DNA of 64,000 bases from Alkalimarinus alittae (GTDB taxonomy: Bacteria > Pseudomonadota > Gammaproteobacteria > Pseudomonadales > Oleiphilaceae), in NCBI RefSeq assembly GCF_026016465.1, contig NZ_CP100390.1:1-64000 (forward strand), written 5' to 3'. The notes beneath the pieces are model-generated. The model did no database searches and was not told where the DNA came from. It worked only from the letters and a program-made list of their open reading frames with translations. Every line of letters starts with the position of its first letter. Position 1 is the stretch's first letter. The translations under genes were made by a program, and so were the position numbers. Of the stretch, positions 1 through 9,856 are shown piece by piece.

Positions 1-1604
1 ATCAACCCATTACATCACCTTCTGCAAATGTAGAAATGATGGAAAGCCCAACAGTCGTTTCAGAAAATACGACTTCTAATTCCTCTGACACCGAATTTAC
101 AGCGCCTGAAGAACAAACTTCAGCCGAAACGGGTCTTAATGCTTCTAAAAACACAGCTGTTAGTCAAAAAATACGTGTAAAAACAGATGTTTTAGATATC
201 GCAATAAACCTAACAGGCGGAAATATATCCGAAGCTCTGTTAACCCAGTATAAAAAAACATTGGGTTCTGATGAAAAATTCGCCTTATTAGAAAACAGCC
301 AAAACCATCAATATACGATTGAAAGTGGTTTATATGGCAAAAATGGGTTTGATTCATCTAAAAACGGTCCGGCACCTGTTTATGAAACAGCCCAAAATCA
401 CTATGAATTAGCAAGTGATCGAAATGAGTTAATTGTTGATCTTAAATACACCAATGCTACGGGTATTGAAATCATCAAGCGCTACCGTTTTGAGCGAGAC
501 AATTATTTAGTAAATGTATCTTATTTGATCAATAACCAGTCAGCAGCATCGTTCAGAACTAATTTTTCAGGCAAAATTATTCGCGATCAAATGGCTGACC
601 CATCACAACAAAACAGTATGGGGATGCAATCTTACATAGGTATGGTTTTATCTAGCCCTAAAGAGCCTTATGAAAAGTTTGATTTCGAAGATATGCGTGA
701 TCAACCTATTAACGCTAAGGCACAAGGCGGTTGGATTGCATTTTTACAGCATTACTTCATGACCGCATGGATTCCTGCTGATAATTTAGAACACACCTAT
801 CAAACAAAAGTTAAAAACGGTCTTTATTTAATGGGTTTTATTAGCCCAGAAGTTATCGTTGATGCAGGCCAACAAGAAACTATTTCTGCCAATGTTTATA
901 TTGGTCCTAAGATTGTTAAAAATCTTGAAGAAGTAGCGCCTAACTTAGACTTAACCGTTGATTACGGGTTCTTGTTCTTTATTGCATATCCACTGTATTT
1001 ACTACTCGATTTCTTACACGGTATTGTTGGAAACTGGGGGATCGCAATCATTTTGGTAACGGTTATTGTTAAAGCAGCATTCTTTAAACTGTCTGCTGCC
1101 AGTTATCGTTCTATGGCCAATATGCGACGTGTTGCACCTAAACTTGCGCAGCTAAAAGAACAGTACGGTGACGATCGACAAAAAATGTCTCAAGGTATGA
1201 TGGAACTATACAAAAAGGAAAAAATTAATCCTTTAGGTGGTTGCTTACCTGTATTAGTTCAAATGCCTGTGTTCATCGCACTCTATTGGGTATTACTTGA
1301 AAGTGTTGAATTACGCCATGCACCTTTCTTCTTCTGGATTCATGACTTATCGATTAAAGATCCATACTTCATCTTACCTATCATCATGGGTGCGAGTATG
1401 TTTATTCAGATGTCATTGAACCCTGCGCCACCTGATCCTGTTCAAGCTAAAGTTATGAAGCTAATGCCAATTATGTTTACGGTATTCTTCTTATGGTTCC
1501 CGGCAGGTCTAGTACTATACTGGGTCGTTAACAACGTACTCTCTATTGCACAGCAATGGGTCATTACCCGAAATATAGAGAATGCAGCCGCAGAAAAAGG
1601 CTAA
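1..1604 (+). CDS. yidC: Membrane protein insertase YidC (5' end outside window)
   Basis: YidC inserts and folds inner-membrane proteins, alone or with SecYEG. The reading frame is open from base 3, with no stop before the first ATG at 36. The N-terminal membrane anchor is missing, so the gene begins before the window. What is present is the periplasmic P1 beta-domain (about the first 300 residues) followed by the conserved C-terminal membrane core. That core includes the cytoplasmic hairpin (MRRVAPKLAQLKEQYG), the INPLGGCLPVLVQMP segment and the final helix WVVNNVLSIAQQW. Its position directly before mnmE is the classical rpmH-rnpA-yidC-mnmE arrangement near the origin. A good terminator follows the stop codon. 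Identity is secure; only the true start is unknown. Confidence 0.97.
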   Translation, partial: QPITSPSANVEMMESPTVVSENTTSNSSDTEFTAPEEQTSAETGLNASKNTAVSQKIRVKTDVLDIAINLTGGNISEALLTQYKKTLGSDEKFALLENSQNHQYTIESGLYGKNGFDSSKNGPAPVYETAQNHYELASDRNELIVDLKYTNATGIEIIKRYRFERDNYLVNVSYLINNQSAASFRTNFSGKIIRDQMADPSQQNSMGMQSYIGMVLSSPKEPYEKFDFEDMRDQPINAKAQGGWIAFLQHYFMTAWIPADNLEHTYQTKVKNGLYLMGFISPEVIVDAGQQETISANVYIGPKIVKNLEEVAPNLDLTVDYGFLFFIAYPLYLLLDFLHGIVGNWGIAIILVTVIVKAAFFKLSAASYRSMANMRRVAPKLAQLKEQYGDDRQKMSQGMMELYKKEKINPLGGCLPVLVQMPVFIALYWVLLESVELRHAPFFFWIHDLSIKDPYFILPIIMGASMFIQMSLNPAPPDPVQAKVMKLMPIMFTVFFLWFPAGLVLYWVVNNVLSIAQQWVITRNIENAAAEKG

Positions 1605-1624
1605 ACTAGCATTCTGAATTTAAT

Positions 1625-1656
1625 AAAGGCTCCTTTTCAGGGGCCTTTATTGTTTT
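1625..1656 (+). terminator. Rho-independent terminator after yidC
   Basis: AAAGGCTCC (1625-1633) pairs with GGGGCCTTT (1640-1648), with one G-T pair and a 6-nt loop. A T-rich tail (ATTGTTTT) follows. Confidence 0.85.
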
Positions 1657-1700
1657 ATTGACATAATTTTAAGCACACACAAAATTGGAAAGGCTGAATA

Positions 1701-3083
1701 ATGACGACGTCTGATTTTTCATCACTTGAACAGGATACTATTGTCGCGTTGGCCACTGCGCCAGGTAGAGCTGGTGTGGGGATTATCAGAGTCTCTGGCG
1801 CTAAATCTACATTAATAGCTGAACGTATTTTAGGGTTTCAACCGAAACCTCGATTTGCTCATTATGGCCCCTTTTTAACATCAAACGGAGAACAGATTGA
1901 TCAGGGCATAGCACTTTATTTCCCAAACCCAAATTCGTTTACTGGTGAAGATGTACTTGAGCTACAAGGACATGGCGGCCCAGTCATTATGGATATGCTT
2001 TTACAAGCAACGCTATCTTTAGGGGCAAGAATAGCAAGACCTGGTGAGTTTTCGGAACGTGCTTTTTTAAACGATAAACTCGATTTAGTTCAGGCAGAAG
2101 CTATTGCAGATTTAATTGATAGTGCTTCTGAACAAGCTGCGAAATGTGCACTTCGATCGCTTCAAGGTGCATTTTCTAATGAAATTCAGATACTCGTTGA
2201 GCAATTAATAGCACTAAGAATTTATGTTGAAGCCGCCATCGATTTCCCTGAAGAAGAAATTGATTTCTTAGGGGATGGTAAAGTAGCTAATGATTTACAA
2301 CAAATTATTGACCAACTTCACTCAGTCAGAGCACGAGCAAACCAAGGTACTCTAATACGCGAAGGAATGAACGTGGTTATCGCAGGTCGCCCAAATGCGG
2401 GTAAGTCGAGTTTGCTTAACTCGCTCGCGGGGAGAGAAGCGGCTATTGTAACCTCAATTGAAGGAACCACGCGCGATGTTCTAAAAGAACATATCCACAT
2501 TGATGGAATGCCGTTGCATATTATCGATACTGCTGGATTACGCGAAAGTGATGATGAGGTTGAGCGAATAGGTATCGACCGAGCATGGAAAGAAATTGAG
2601 CAAGCCGATAGAATTTTATTAATGGTTGATGGTACAACCACAGATGCGACTGACCCAGACGTTATCTGGCCTGATTTTGTTCACAAGTTACCTGATATGA
2701 GCAAAATATCAGTGATTAGAAACAAAATAGATCAAACAGACGAGACGCCAGCATTATTGGCCGAGCGTCTTTATCCTGTGATCAATATATCTGCTAAAGA
2801 AAATCAAGGAATAGACCTTCTTAAAGAACACCTTAAAGAGTGTATGGGTTACAACTCAACTATGGAAGGCGGATTTACGGCCAGAAGACGCCACTTAGAT
2901 GCTCTAGATGTCGCAGAGCAAGCGTTATACACGGGTCAAAACCAATTACAGTCATTAGGTGCAGGAGAGTTATTGGCTGAAGATCTTAGAGCCGCTCAAG
3001 ACTCGCTGGGTGAAATTACAGGTCAGGTAACACCTGATGATTTACTCGGGCGTATATTTTCTAGTTTTTGTATTGGTAAGTAG
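1701..3083 (+). CDS. mnmE: tRNA modification GTPase MnmE
   Basis: With MnmG, MnmE installs the (carboxymethyl)aminomethyl group at C5 of wobble uridine 34 in several tRNAs. It has the N-terminal folate-binding domain, a helical domain interrupted by a Ras-like G domain, and the C-terminal FCIGK motif with catalytic Cys457. The P-loop GRPNAGKSS is at 229-237, and the G3 DTAGLRES and G4 NKID motifs are visible. The length of 460 residues is normal. The start has an AAAGG ribosome site 9 bases upstream. Its partner mnmG lies 3.3 kb downstream, separated by two unrelated genes and the candidate origin rather than adjacent. Confidence 0.98.
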   Translation: MTTSDFSSLEQDTIVALATAPGRAGVGIIRVSGAKSTLIAERILGFQPKPRFAHYGPFLTSNGEQIDQGIALYFPNPNSFTGEDVLELQGHGGPVIMDMLLQATLSLGARIARPGEFSERAFLNDKLDLVQAEAIADLIDSASEQAAKCALRSLQGAFSNEIQILVEQLIALRIYVEAAIDFPEEEIDFLGDGKVANDLQQIIDQLHSVRARANQGTLIREGMNVVIAGRPNAGKSSLLNSLAGREAAIVTSIEGTTRDVLKEHIHIDGMPLHIIDTAGLRESDDEVERIGIDRAWKEIEQADRILLMVDGTTTDATDPDVIWPDFVHKLPDMSKISVIRNKIDQTDETPALLAERLYPVINISAKENQGIDLLKEHLKECMGYNSTMEGGFTARRRHLDALDVAEQALYTGQNQLQSLGAGELLAEDLRAAQDSLGEITGQVTPDDLLGRIFSSFCIGK

Positions 3084-3159
3084 ATCAGGTTTGTTATTAA
3101 TCCTGCTCTATACTTAAAAGCATAACTTGATAATATAGTTATCAATGAGTAGCTGTTAT

Positions 3160-3188
3160 AAATACATAGATATAAAATCTATGTATTT
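3160..3188. repeat. Perfect 12-bp AT-rich inverted repeat
   Basis: AAATACATAGAT (3160-3171) and ATCTATGTATTT (3177-3188) form a perfect stem with a 5-nt loop. It sits immediately before the mnmE terminator. Function unknown; it could be an mRNA 3'-end stabiliser or a protein-binding palindrome. Confidence 0.6.
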
Positions 3189-3193
3189 TAAAG

Positions 3194-3222
3194 AAAACCC
3201 GCTAATCTAAAGCGGGTTTTTT
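3194..3222 (+). terminator. Rho-independent terminator after mnmE
   Basis: AAAACCCGCT (3194-3203) and AGCGGGTTTT (3211-3220) form a perfect 10-bp stem with a 7-nt loop, running into a T tract. Confidence 0.92.
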
Positions 3223-3265
3223 ATTTGTATATCAGCATTATAAAAAATAATAAGGAATTAGCTGT

Positions 3266-4051
3266 ATGTCTCACGAACCAACGATTTTATATGATGATTT
3301 TGATCATCGTTGTTTTTTATTTGATCAGTTGGTAACTGGGGAAGGGGTTGAATCAAACCAGTTTTTAATACTTCACGAAGGTAAAGCTGTTTTATTAGAT
3401 CCCGGTGGCGATTTAACATTTGAGGCATTAAGCGAGGGTATATCAGAATACTGTAACATATCTGAGTTAGATTTCATTTTTGCCTCCCATCAAGACCCCG
3501 ATATTATTTCATCCCTTGATCAATGGTTATTGAGTACTAATTGTAAGGTTGTCACATCGCGATTGTGGGCTAGGTTTTTACCTCATTTAGTTAATAATTC
3601 AGTTCGCGAAACCATTAAAAGTGATGTGTTTGATCGTATCATTGCTGTACCTGATGAAGGCATAAATGTGCCCGTAGGTGATACGGTTATTCAGTGTCTA
3701 CCTGCTCACTTTCTTCACTCTGTGGGTAATTTACATTTTTATGATCCTATATCAAAAATACTTTTTTCAGGTGACTTAGGCGGGTCATTTGGAGCGGGAA
3801 GCGGACCTGTTTCCAATTTCTCTGAGCATATTCCACATATGGCTGGTTTTCATCGTCGTTATATGACGGGCAATAAAGTGTGTAAGCTTTGGGCTAAAAT
3901 GGTTAGAACTTTGGATGTTGAAATGATTGTGCCGCAACATGGCCGGTATTTTAACGATAAGACTGTTATTAATGAATTTTTAGACTGGATATCAGATCTT
4001 CAATGCGGCACAGACTTATTAACAGAAGAAGATTTCAGGATACCTGAATAA
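3266..4051 (+). CDS. Metallo-beta-lactamase-fold protein of the flavodiiron/ODP type
   Basis: This 261-residue soluble protein resembles the diiron beta-lactamase-fold domain of flavodiiron proteins, found here as a stand-alone oxygen-binding (ODP-like) domain without flavodoxin or rubredoxin modules. Likely metal ligands are H75, D77 and D79 (motif HQDPD), a histidine around 148-151, D170 in LFSGDLGG, and H225 in VPQHGRYF. The canonical HxExDH motif is altered: the second acid is Asp and the final His is Ile. Family members reduce O2 or NO, or sense oxygen. Without a redox partner here, sensing is as plausible as catalysis. It stands alone between the mnmE terminator and the next gene. Confidence 0.6.
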   Translation: MSHEPTILYDDFDHRCFLFDQLVTGEGVESNQFLILHEGKAVLLDPGGDLTFEALSEGISEYCNISELDFIFASHQDPDIISSLDQWLLSTNCKVVTSRLWARFLPHLVNNSVRETIKSDVFDRIIAVPDEGINVPVGDTVIQCLPAHFLHSVGNLHFYDPISKILFSGDLGGSFGAGSGPVSNFSEHIPHMAGFHRRYMTGNKVCKLWAKMVRTLDVEMIVPQHGRYFNDKTVINEFLDWISDLQCGTDLLTEEDFRIPE

Positions 4052-4126
4052 ATACCTGCCGGTTCTAAGGTAATAAAAATTAAACAACACATTCAGTTAT
4101 TACAATCGATCGCATGGAAAACGAGT

Positions 4127-6010
4127 ATGGAAGAACATAATCAATCAAGCCTTCTTAAATCCAAACGCTTTTTGCCGTTTTTCTGTACGCAATTTTTAGG
4201 TGCTTTTAACGATAATATCTTTAAGAATACACTAATGTTATTGATTGCGTTCTCTGCAACGACAGCGCTGGGAATGGAATCAAATGTAGTGATGAACTTA
4301 GCCGCAGGCTTGTTTATTTTGCCATTTTTTCTTTTTTCGGCTATTGCAGGGCAGGTCGCCGATAAATATGAAAAATCATCCATTATTAGAAAAGTTAAGC
4401 TAGCAGAAATTGTAATTATGCTGTTAGCAGCGGTGTGCTTTATCACCGAATCTTATAGTTTATTGTTATTGCTACTTTTTGTGATGGGCACCCAATCAAC
4501 ATTTTTTGGCCCTGTAAAATATGCAATATTACCTCAACACTTGAGAAATGATGAGTTAGTGGGGGGGAATGCTCTGGTCGAGATGGGCACCTTTGTGGCA
4601 ATTCTATTAGGGACCATTGGTGCAGGTATCTTGATGGGCTTTGAAGGCACCAAAGAACTAACGGCTTGTGCTGTCATAGTGGTTGCTATTACAGGCTATC
4701 TGGCAAGTAGGAAAATACCGGTTGCAGAATCGGCTGATCCAACCTTGAAGCTAGATTTTAATATCTTTCGTATGACAGGGCAGGTATTAAAATATGCGAG
4801 AGAAGATAGGGCTGTCTTTTTGTCGATAATGGCTATTTCTTGGTTCTGGTTTTTAGGCGCATCATACCTTACTCAATTTCCAAACTTTGCAAAAACGGTT
4901 CTGCAAGGTGATTCATCCGTTGTTACTATGTTATTAGCACTATTCTCTATCGGAATTGGTGTGGGGTCGATGTTGTGTGAGCGTCTATCAGGTCACAAAG
5001 TAGAAATTGGTATTGTGCCTATTGGCTCATTGGGGCTAACACTTTTTGGCATTGATCTATATTGCTCAATACCATCATATTATGTTGATGAGCCATTAAC
5101 CTGGTTAGAGTTTATAGCCCATTCAGATAATCTACGTGTGCTGATCGATTTAATCGGTATTGGTATCTTTGGTGGTTTTTTTATTGTGCCTTTGTATGCC
5201 TATATTCAGAAAAATTCAAAACCTGAGCAACGAGCACAAATAATAGCCGCTAATAATATTATGAATGCCTTGTTTATGGTGGCGAGTGCAATTGCAGGAA
5301 TTCTGCTATTAGGTGTACTTGATTTAAGCATTCCCGAGTTCTTTTTAGTCATCGCTCTGATGAACCTGGTGATCGCCGTCTATGTTTATTCACAAGTAAC
5401 GGAATTTGCGTTTCGCTTTGTGGTTTGGATACTTTCGCACTCGATGTATCGGGTAACGCATAAAAACCTAGATGTAATACCAGATGAAGGCCCTGCAGTT
5501 ATTGTGTGTAACCATGTCAGTTTTGTTGATGCGTTACTTATTGCGGGTGCAGTACGGCGGCCAATTCGGTTTGTGATGGATTATCAAATATTCAAATCCC
5601 CATTATTAGGGCCTATCTTTCGCTTGGCAAAAGCGATACCAATTGCGCCTCGTCATAAAGATGAGCAGGTTTATCTACAAGCATTTGAAACAATTTCCAA
5701 TGAGCTTGAAAACGGTCAACTGGTTTGTATCTTCCCTGAGGGTAAGCTAACTAAAACAGGTGAGATGAATGAGTTTCGTGGCGGGGTAGAAATAATACTA
5801 GAGCGTAATTCTGTAGAGGTGGTGACCCTCGCGTTGCAGGGGTTATGGGGAAGCTTTTTTAGTCATAAAGACGGACCTGCCTTTGCAAACCTACCTAAGC
5901 GATTTTGGTCAAAAGTTAATATTGTTGGTGGGCGCAAGTGGACGGCTGAAGAAGCAACCGCGGCGGCTTTAGAAGCAAACGTTAAAGAGTTGCGTGGGGA
6001 TAACCCTTAA
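4127..6010 (+). CDS. LplT-like MFS transporter fused to PlsC acyltransferase
   Basis: Residues 1 to about 410 form a 12-helix major facilitator domain of the lysophospholipid transporter (LplT) type. Residues from about 435 form a PlsC-type glycerolipid acyltransferase. The acyltransferase has block I NHVSFVD at 462-468 (the HX4D catalytic pair, H463 and D468) and block III FPEG at 536-539. LplT normally flips lysophospholipids inward for re-acylation by Aas. Many bacteria carry an LplT-PlsC-AMP-ligase triple fusion, but the acyl-ACP synthetase part is absent here. The likely role is retrieval and re-acylation of lysophospholipids, using acyl donors made elsewhere. An ATG at 4114 is out of frame, so 4127 is the start. 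Confidence 0.8.
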   Translation: MEEHNQSSLLKSKRFLPFFCTQFLGAFNDNIFKNTLMLLIAFSATTALGMESNVVMNLAAGLFILPFFLFSAIAGQVADKYEKSSIIRKVKLAEIVIMLLAAVCFITESYSLLLLLLFVMGTQSTFFGPVKYAILPQHLRNDELVGGNALVEMGTFVAILLGTIGAGILMGFEGTKELTACAVIVVAITGYLASRKIPVAESADPTLKLDFNIFRMTGQVLKYAREDRAVFLSIMAISWFWFLGASYLTQFPNFAKTVLQGDSSVVTMLLALFSIGIGVGSMLCERLSGHKVEIGIVPIGSLGLTLFGIDLYCSIPSYYVDEPLTWLEFIAHSDNLRVLIDLIGIGIFGGFFIVPLYAYIQKNSKPEQRAQIIAANNIMNALFMVASAIAGILLLGVLDLSIPEFFLVIALMNLVIAVYVYSQVTEFAFRFVVWILSHSMYRVTHKNLDVIPDEGPAVIVCNHVSFVDALLIAGAVRRPIRFVMDYQIFKSPLLGPIFRLAKAIPIAPRHKDEQVYLQAFETISNELENGQLVCIFPEGKLTKTGEMNEFRGGVEIILERNSVEVVTLALQGLWGSFFSHKDGPAFANLPKRFWSKVNIVGGRKWTAEEATAAALEANVKELRGDNP

Positions 6011-6427
6011 TTCAACCCGACTGGGATAATTTAAATACTGTGAATAAGTAGAAAAATGGTTATTTTTTCTACTTATTCTGTGGATAAGTTTTTTGCTATA
6101 CATTTGATAAAATAACAAAAAAATAAAAAAATACTTACTTATTAATTGGTTATAATTGTTTTTAGTTGAAAGAATAGAAAATAACCATGTGGATAACTGT
6201 ATTAATAACTTTTATTAACTTACGCTCATAAGCTATTGAAAATAATTGAAATTAGGTTGTTTACTCTAATTTTTAATCTCTATTGATTATCTTATTTAAA
6301 AATTACCCTTTTTGATTAAAAATTACACAGTTTATGCTGAAACCCTTTGGGTTTAATATTATACTACGCGGCTGTTTTAAAAGGCTGGCATGATTGTAGC
6401 CCGCTTAATGTTTAATGAGGTAAGACT
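6011..6427. other. Candidate chromosomal origin region (oriC), AT-rich
   Basis: This 417-bp gene-free stretch is very AT-rich and lies directly before mnmG (gidA), the gene that flanks oriC in enterics and vibrios. It holds two perfect DnaA boxes in the TGTGGATAA orientation (6079-6087 and 6188-6196) and one single-mismatch box TGTGAATAA (6039-6047), all in the same direction. On the mnmG side is an unwinding-element-like tract with an 11-mer TTAAAAATTAC repeated at 6296-6306 and 6316-6326. I see no GATC sites, so SeqA/Dam control as in E. coli is not indicated. In related genomes the origin can instead lie next to dnaA, which is outside the window, so this remains a candidate. Confidence 0.5.
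6042..6078. repeat. Perfect 15-bp inverted repeat beside DnaA boxes
   Basis: GAATAAGTAGAAAAA (6042-6056) and TTTTTCTACTTATTC (6064-6078) form a perfect stem with a 7-nt loop. The left arm overlaps the DnaA box at 6039-6047 and the right arm abuts the perfect box at 6079-6087. It could also act as a weak terminator for the upstream gene. Confidence 0.7.
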
Positions 6428-8314
6428 GTGGATTTTCCAAAACGTTTTGATGTTATTGTTATTGGCGGCGGGCACGCAGGTACAGAGGCCGCGCTAGCGG
6501 CTGCACGAATGGGTAGTCAGACATTATTGTTAACTCATAACATCGAAACACTCGGTCAGATGTCTTGTAATCCGGCTATAGGTGGAATCGGAAAAAGCCA
6601 TTTGGTCAAAGAAATTGATGCCTTAGGTGGTGCCATGGCATTGGCAACTGACAAGGGCGGTATTCAGTTCCGCGTTCTTAACTCACGTAAAGGGCCAGCC
6701 GTTAGAGCGACACGAGCTCAAGCCGATCGAATTTTATATAAAGCGGCGGTTCGCTCAATACTTGAAAATCAACCTAACCTCGAGATCTTTCAACAGTCAG
6801 CAGATGACTTAATTGTTGAGGGAGATCAGGTAAAAGGTGTGGTTACCAATATGGGTGTTCGTTTTCATGCAAATAGCGTGGTGTTAACGGCTGGCACATT
6901 CTTAGGTGGCCGAATTCACGTAGGCTTAGAAAACCATTCTGGTGGTCGTGCAGGAGATCCACCTTCTATAGCGTTGGCTAACCGACTTAGAGAACTGCCT
7001 TTTAGGGTAGGTCGTTTAAAAACAGGCACCCCCCCACGTATCGACGCACGGTCTGTTGATTTTTCTGTGATGGCTGAACAGCCAGGCGACATGCCAACGC
7101 CTGTAATGTCGTATATGGGCAGCCTGAGCGATCATCCAGAGCAAATCAGTTGCTATGTGACTCATACCAATGAACGAACTCATGACATTATACGTGCGGG
7201 TTTTGACCGTTCACCGATGTTTAGCGGTGTAATAGAAGGTATTGGGCCACGTTACTGCCCTTCAATTGAAGATAAAGTAAACCGCTTTGCAGATAAAAAC
7301 TCACATCAGATATTTGTTGAGCCCGAAGGGTTAACTACACATGAGTTATATCCCAACGGTATATCCACCAGTTTGCCGTTTGATGTGCAGTTAGAGCTTG
7401 TGCGTTCAATGAAAGGGTTTGAAAACGCGCATATTACACGCCCGGGTTATGCCATTGAATACGATTACTTTAACCCGCAAGACCTTAAGCATTCACTTGA
7501 AACCAAGTTTATCAACAACTTGTTTTTTGCAGGCCAGATTAACGGCACTACCGGTTATGAAGAAGCCGGTGCGCAAGGGCTTTTGGCCGGTATTAACGCA
7601 TCATTAAAAGCAAAAGACCAAGAGGCTTGGTATCCAAGACGTGATGAAGCCTATATTGGCGTATTGGTTGATGATCTTATTACCTTAGGAACCACTGAAC
7701 CTTATCGCATGTTTACCAGCCGTGCAGAATACCGTTTGATACTAAGAGAAGATAACGCTGATTTGCGATTAACTGAAAAAGGGCGAGAGCTTGGGTTGGT
7801 TGATGACAAGCGTTGGGCTGCATTTTCTAAAAAGAAAGAATCCATTGAAGCTGAAAGAACGCGATTAAACAAAACGTGGATTCAGCCAACCTCAGAACAG
7901 GCTAAAATTGCGAATAAATATCTTGAGCATCCGCTCAACAGAGAATACAGTTTATCTGACTTATTAAAGCGTCCTGAGATTGATTACTCTAAAATTGCAG
8001 AAATTGGTAGTCAGGCCATTGATGATGATAGCGTAGCAGAGCAGATTGAAATTCAGGTTAAGTATGAAGGCTACATTACTCGCCAGCAGGAAGAAATTGA
8101 GCGTTTAAAGCGGCACGAAAATACCATACTCCCCATCGACTTTGACTACGATAATGTTCCAGGTTTATCTAACGAATTGACCTCAAAGCTAAAAGATGTG
8201 CGTCCAGAGACGATTGCTCAAGCGTCTCGCATACCGGGCGTCACGCCTGCGGCTATTTCGCTGTTAATTATTTATCTTAAAAAACGTTCTATGATGAGAA
8301 AAGAAATTGCGTAA
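6428..8314 (+). CDS. mnmG: tRNA uridine-5-carboxymethylaminomethyl synthesis enzyme MnmG (GidA)
   Basis: FAD-dependent partner of MnmE in wobble-uridine modification. The FAD-binding Rossmann motif [10 protein letters not shown] is at the N-terminus, followed by the family signature with the [11 protein letters not shown] segment. The conserved [19 protein letters not shown] block and the C-terminal helical domain for MnmE/tRNA binding are present. At 628 residues it is full length. The start is GTG, supported by GAGG seven bases upstream. It overlaps rsmG by 8 bases, and the two form an operon with parA and parB. A small hairpin (AAACCC/GGGTTT, 6340-6354) lies in its leader. Confidence 0.98.
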   Translation: MDFPKRFDVIVIGGGHAGTEAALAAARMGSQTLLLTHNIETLGQMSCNPAIGGIGKSHLVKEIDALGGAMALATDKGGIQFRVLNSRKGPAVRATRAQADRILYKAAVRSILENQPNLEIFQQSADDLIVEGDQVKGVVTNMGVRFHANSVVLTAGTFLGGRIHVGLENHSGGRAGDPPSIALANRLRELPFRVGRLKTGTPPRIDARSVDFSVMAEQPGDMPTPVMSYMGSLSDHPEQISCYVTHTNERTHDIIRAGFDRSPMFSGVIEGIGPRYCPSIEDKVNRFADKNSHQIFVEPEGLTTHELYPNGISTSLPFDVQLELVRSMKGFENAHITRPGYAIEYDYFNPQDLKHSLETKFINNLFFAGQINGTTGYEEAGAQGLLAGINASLKAKDQEAWYPRRDEAYIGVLVDDLITLGTTEPYRMFTSRAEYRLILREDNADLRLTEKGRELGLVDDKRWAAFSKKKESIEAERTRLNKTWIQPTSEQAKIANKYLEHPLNREYSLSDLLKRPEIDYSKIAEIGSQAIDDDSVAEQIEIQVKYEGYITRQQEEIERLKRHENTILPIDFDYDNVPGLSNELTSKLKDVRPETIAQASRIPGVTPAAISLLIIYLKKRSMMRKEIA

Positions 8315-9005
8315 CCGGAACAGTTCAAAGCAAACAAGCAGCCATAAAGGACGTTCAGCTAATCATTCTTTTGATCGTGATGTCTTCAGACCTCGTTTAG
8401 TTGAGGGTGCTGAGCAATTAGGTGTTCAGTTGACCGACACTCAGACCTCTGCATTATTATGTTATTTAGAGTTACTGAATAAGTGGAATAAAGCCTACAA
8501 CTTGACGGCTGTTCGAAACCCGGAAGAGATGCTTTATCGTCATTTGTTAGACTCATTGAGTGTTGTATCGTGGGTTAAAGGTGAACGTATTATTGATGTA
8601 GGCACCGGGCCAGGCTTGCCAGGCATTCCTCTTGCTATTCTATTCCCATCAACTGATTTTACGCTGCTGGACAGTAACGGTAAAAAAACGCGTTTTCTGA
8701 CTCAGTGTAAATTAGAGATGGGGTTGGATAATATTACGGTTATTCATGGGCGCGTTGAAGACTTCCAGCCAGAAGCATTATTTGATCAGGTCATCTCAAG
8801 AGCCTTTAGTGCGATTGAAAATATGGTGAACTGGTGCGGTCATCTTGTAGATAGCAAAGGTAAGTTTTTAGCAATGAAAGGGCTGTTTCCTAAAGAGGAG
8901 CTGACTAGCCTGCCAGAAGGTTTTACCGTAGAAGAAAGCCATGAACTTGATGTACCGGGTTGCGATGGCGAGCGACATCTTATTATCATTCGTAAAAACG
9001 GATAG
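8307..9005 (+). CDS. rsmG: 16S rRNA (guanine527-N7)-methyltransferase RsmG (GidB)
   Basis: RsmG methylates N7 of G527 in 16S rRNA using S-adenosylmethionine. The family signature [16 protein letters not shown] is followed by the SAM-binding loop [15 protein letters not shown]. The only start in this frame that keeps the whole conserved N-terminus is TTG at 8307, which overlaps the mnmG stop by 8 bases and implies translational coupling. The resulting 232-residue protein has about 20 extra residues, basic and serine-rich, compared with Pseudomonas homologues. The stop is followed by 25 bases and then parA. Confidence 0.95.
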   Translation: MRNRNSSKQTSSHKGRSANHSFDRDVFRPRLVEGAEQLGVQLTDTQTSALLCYLELLNKWNKAYNLTAVRNPEEMLYRHLLDSLSVVSWVKGERIIDVGTGPGLPGIPLAILFPSTDFTLLDSNGKKTRFLTQCKLEMGLDNITVIHGRVEDFQPEALFDQVISRAFSAIENMVNWCGHLVDSKGKFLAMKGLFPKEELTSLPEGFTVEESHELDVPGCDGERHLIIIRKNG

Positions 9006-9030
9006 GTTATCACTTAAAGGAGAGTCCGGT

Positions 9031-9828
9031 ATGGCACGAATATTTGCCGTTACCAATCAGAAGGGTGGAGTAGGTAAAACAACAACCTGCGTTAATCTGT
9101 CTGCGTCACTAGCAGCGACAAAGCGGAAGATACTAATGGTCGATCTCGACCCTCAGGGTAATGCAACCATGGGGAGCGGTATCGATAAAAACGAAGTTGA
9201 AAGATCTGTTTATGATGTGCTGACTAAAAAAGCGACAATAGAAGATGTTATCGTTAGATCAGAAGCGGCTGGCTTTGACGTACTTCCTGCTAATGGCGAT
9301 GTAACCGCTGCAGAAGTTGAACTACTGAATGAAATCGGGCGTGAACATCGATTACGTTTGGCATTAAATAAAGTCAGAGACAACTATGACTTTATTTTGA
9401 TTGACTGCCCACCTTCTCTCAATATGCTCACAGTTAATGCGTTATCTGCGTCTGACAGTGTGATTATTCCTATGCAGTGTGAGTATTATGCCCTTGAAGG
9501 GTTAGCGGCCTTAATGAATACCATTGAGCAAATCAGGGAAACCATTAACCCTTCGCTTGAAATAGAGGGTATATTACGCACCATGTACGACCCTCGAAAT
9601 AGCCTGACTCGTGACGTTTCTTCACAGCTACATGAATACTTCGGGGATCAGGTTTATGGTTCTGTCATCCCGAGGAATATTCGTTTGGCAGAAGCGCCTA
9701 GCTATGGTCTTCCGGCGTTAAAGTACGATAAAGGGTCTAAAGGAGCGTTATCTTACCTAGCGCTTGCTGGAGAAGTGGTTCGAAAAACAAAAGCAAAGGC
9801 CAAGGAAAAAGCAGACGCTTTGGTTTAG
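9031..9828 (+). CDS. parA: Chromosome partitioning ATPase ParA (Soj)
   Basis: Walker-type ATPase that positions the ParB-bound origin on the nucleoid. With the start at ATG 9031 the protein begins MARIFAVTNQKGGVGKTTT, with the deviant Walker A motif at residues 11-18 and Walker B ILIDCPPS further on. An upstream in-frame start at 8941 lies inside rsmG. The AAAGGAGAG ribosome site directly before 9031 decides for the shorter 265-residue form, which is normal for chromosomal Soj. It is followed by parB after 28 bases and belongs to the mnmG-rsmG-parA-parB unit typical of origin-proximal DNA. Confidence 0.96.
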   Translation: MARIFAVTNQKGGVGKTTTCVNLSASLAATKRKILMVDLDPQGNATMGSGIDKNEVERSVYDVLTKKATIEDVIVRSEAAGFDVLPANGDVTAAEVELLNEIGREHRLRLALNKVRDNYDFILIDCPPSLNMLTVNALSASDSVIIPMQCEYYALEGLAALMNTIEQIRETINPSLEIEGILRTMYDPRNSLTRDVSSQLHEYFGDQVYGSVIPRNIRLAEAPSYGLPALKYDKGSKGALSYLALAGEVVRKTKAKAKEKADALV

Positions 9829-9856
9829 TCATTTTTAATAGCGATTAAGGTTGATC

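Noticed and set aside
4561-4567. G7/C7-C8 runs as phase-variation switches (also 7029, 30886, 52532, 60578, 62243)
   Set aside because: Runs of 7-8 also occur in housekeeping genes such as mnmG with intact frames, so they do not by themselves indicate contingency loci.
8941-9030. Longer ParA start at 8941
   Set aside because: It lies inside rsmG in another frame and lacks a ribosome site. ATG 9031 has AAAGGAGAG and gives the conserved N-terminus.
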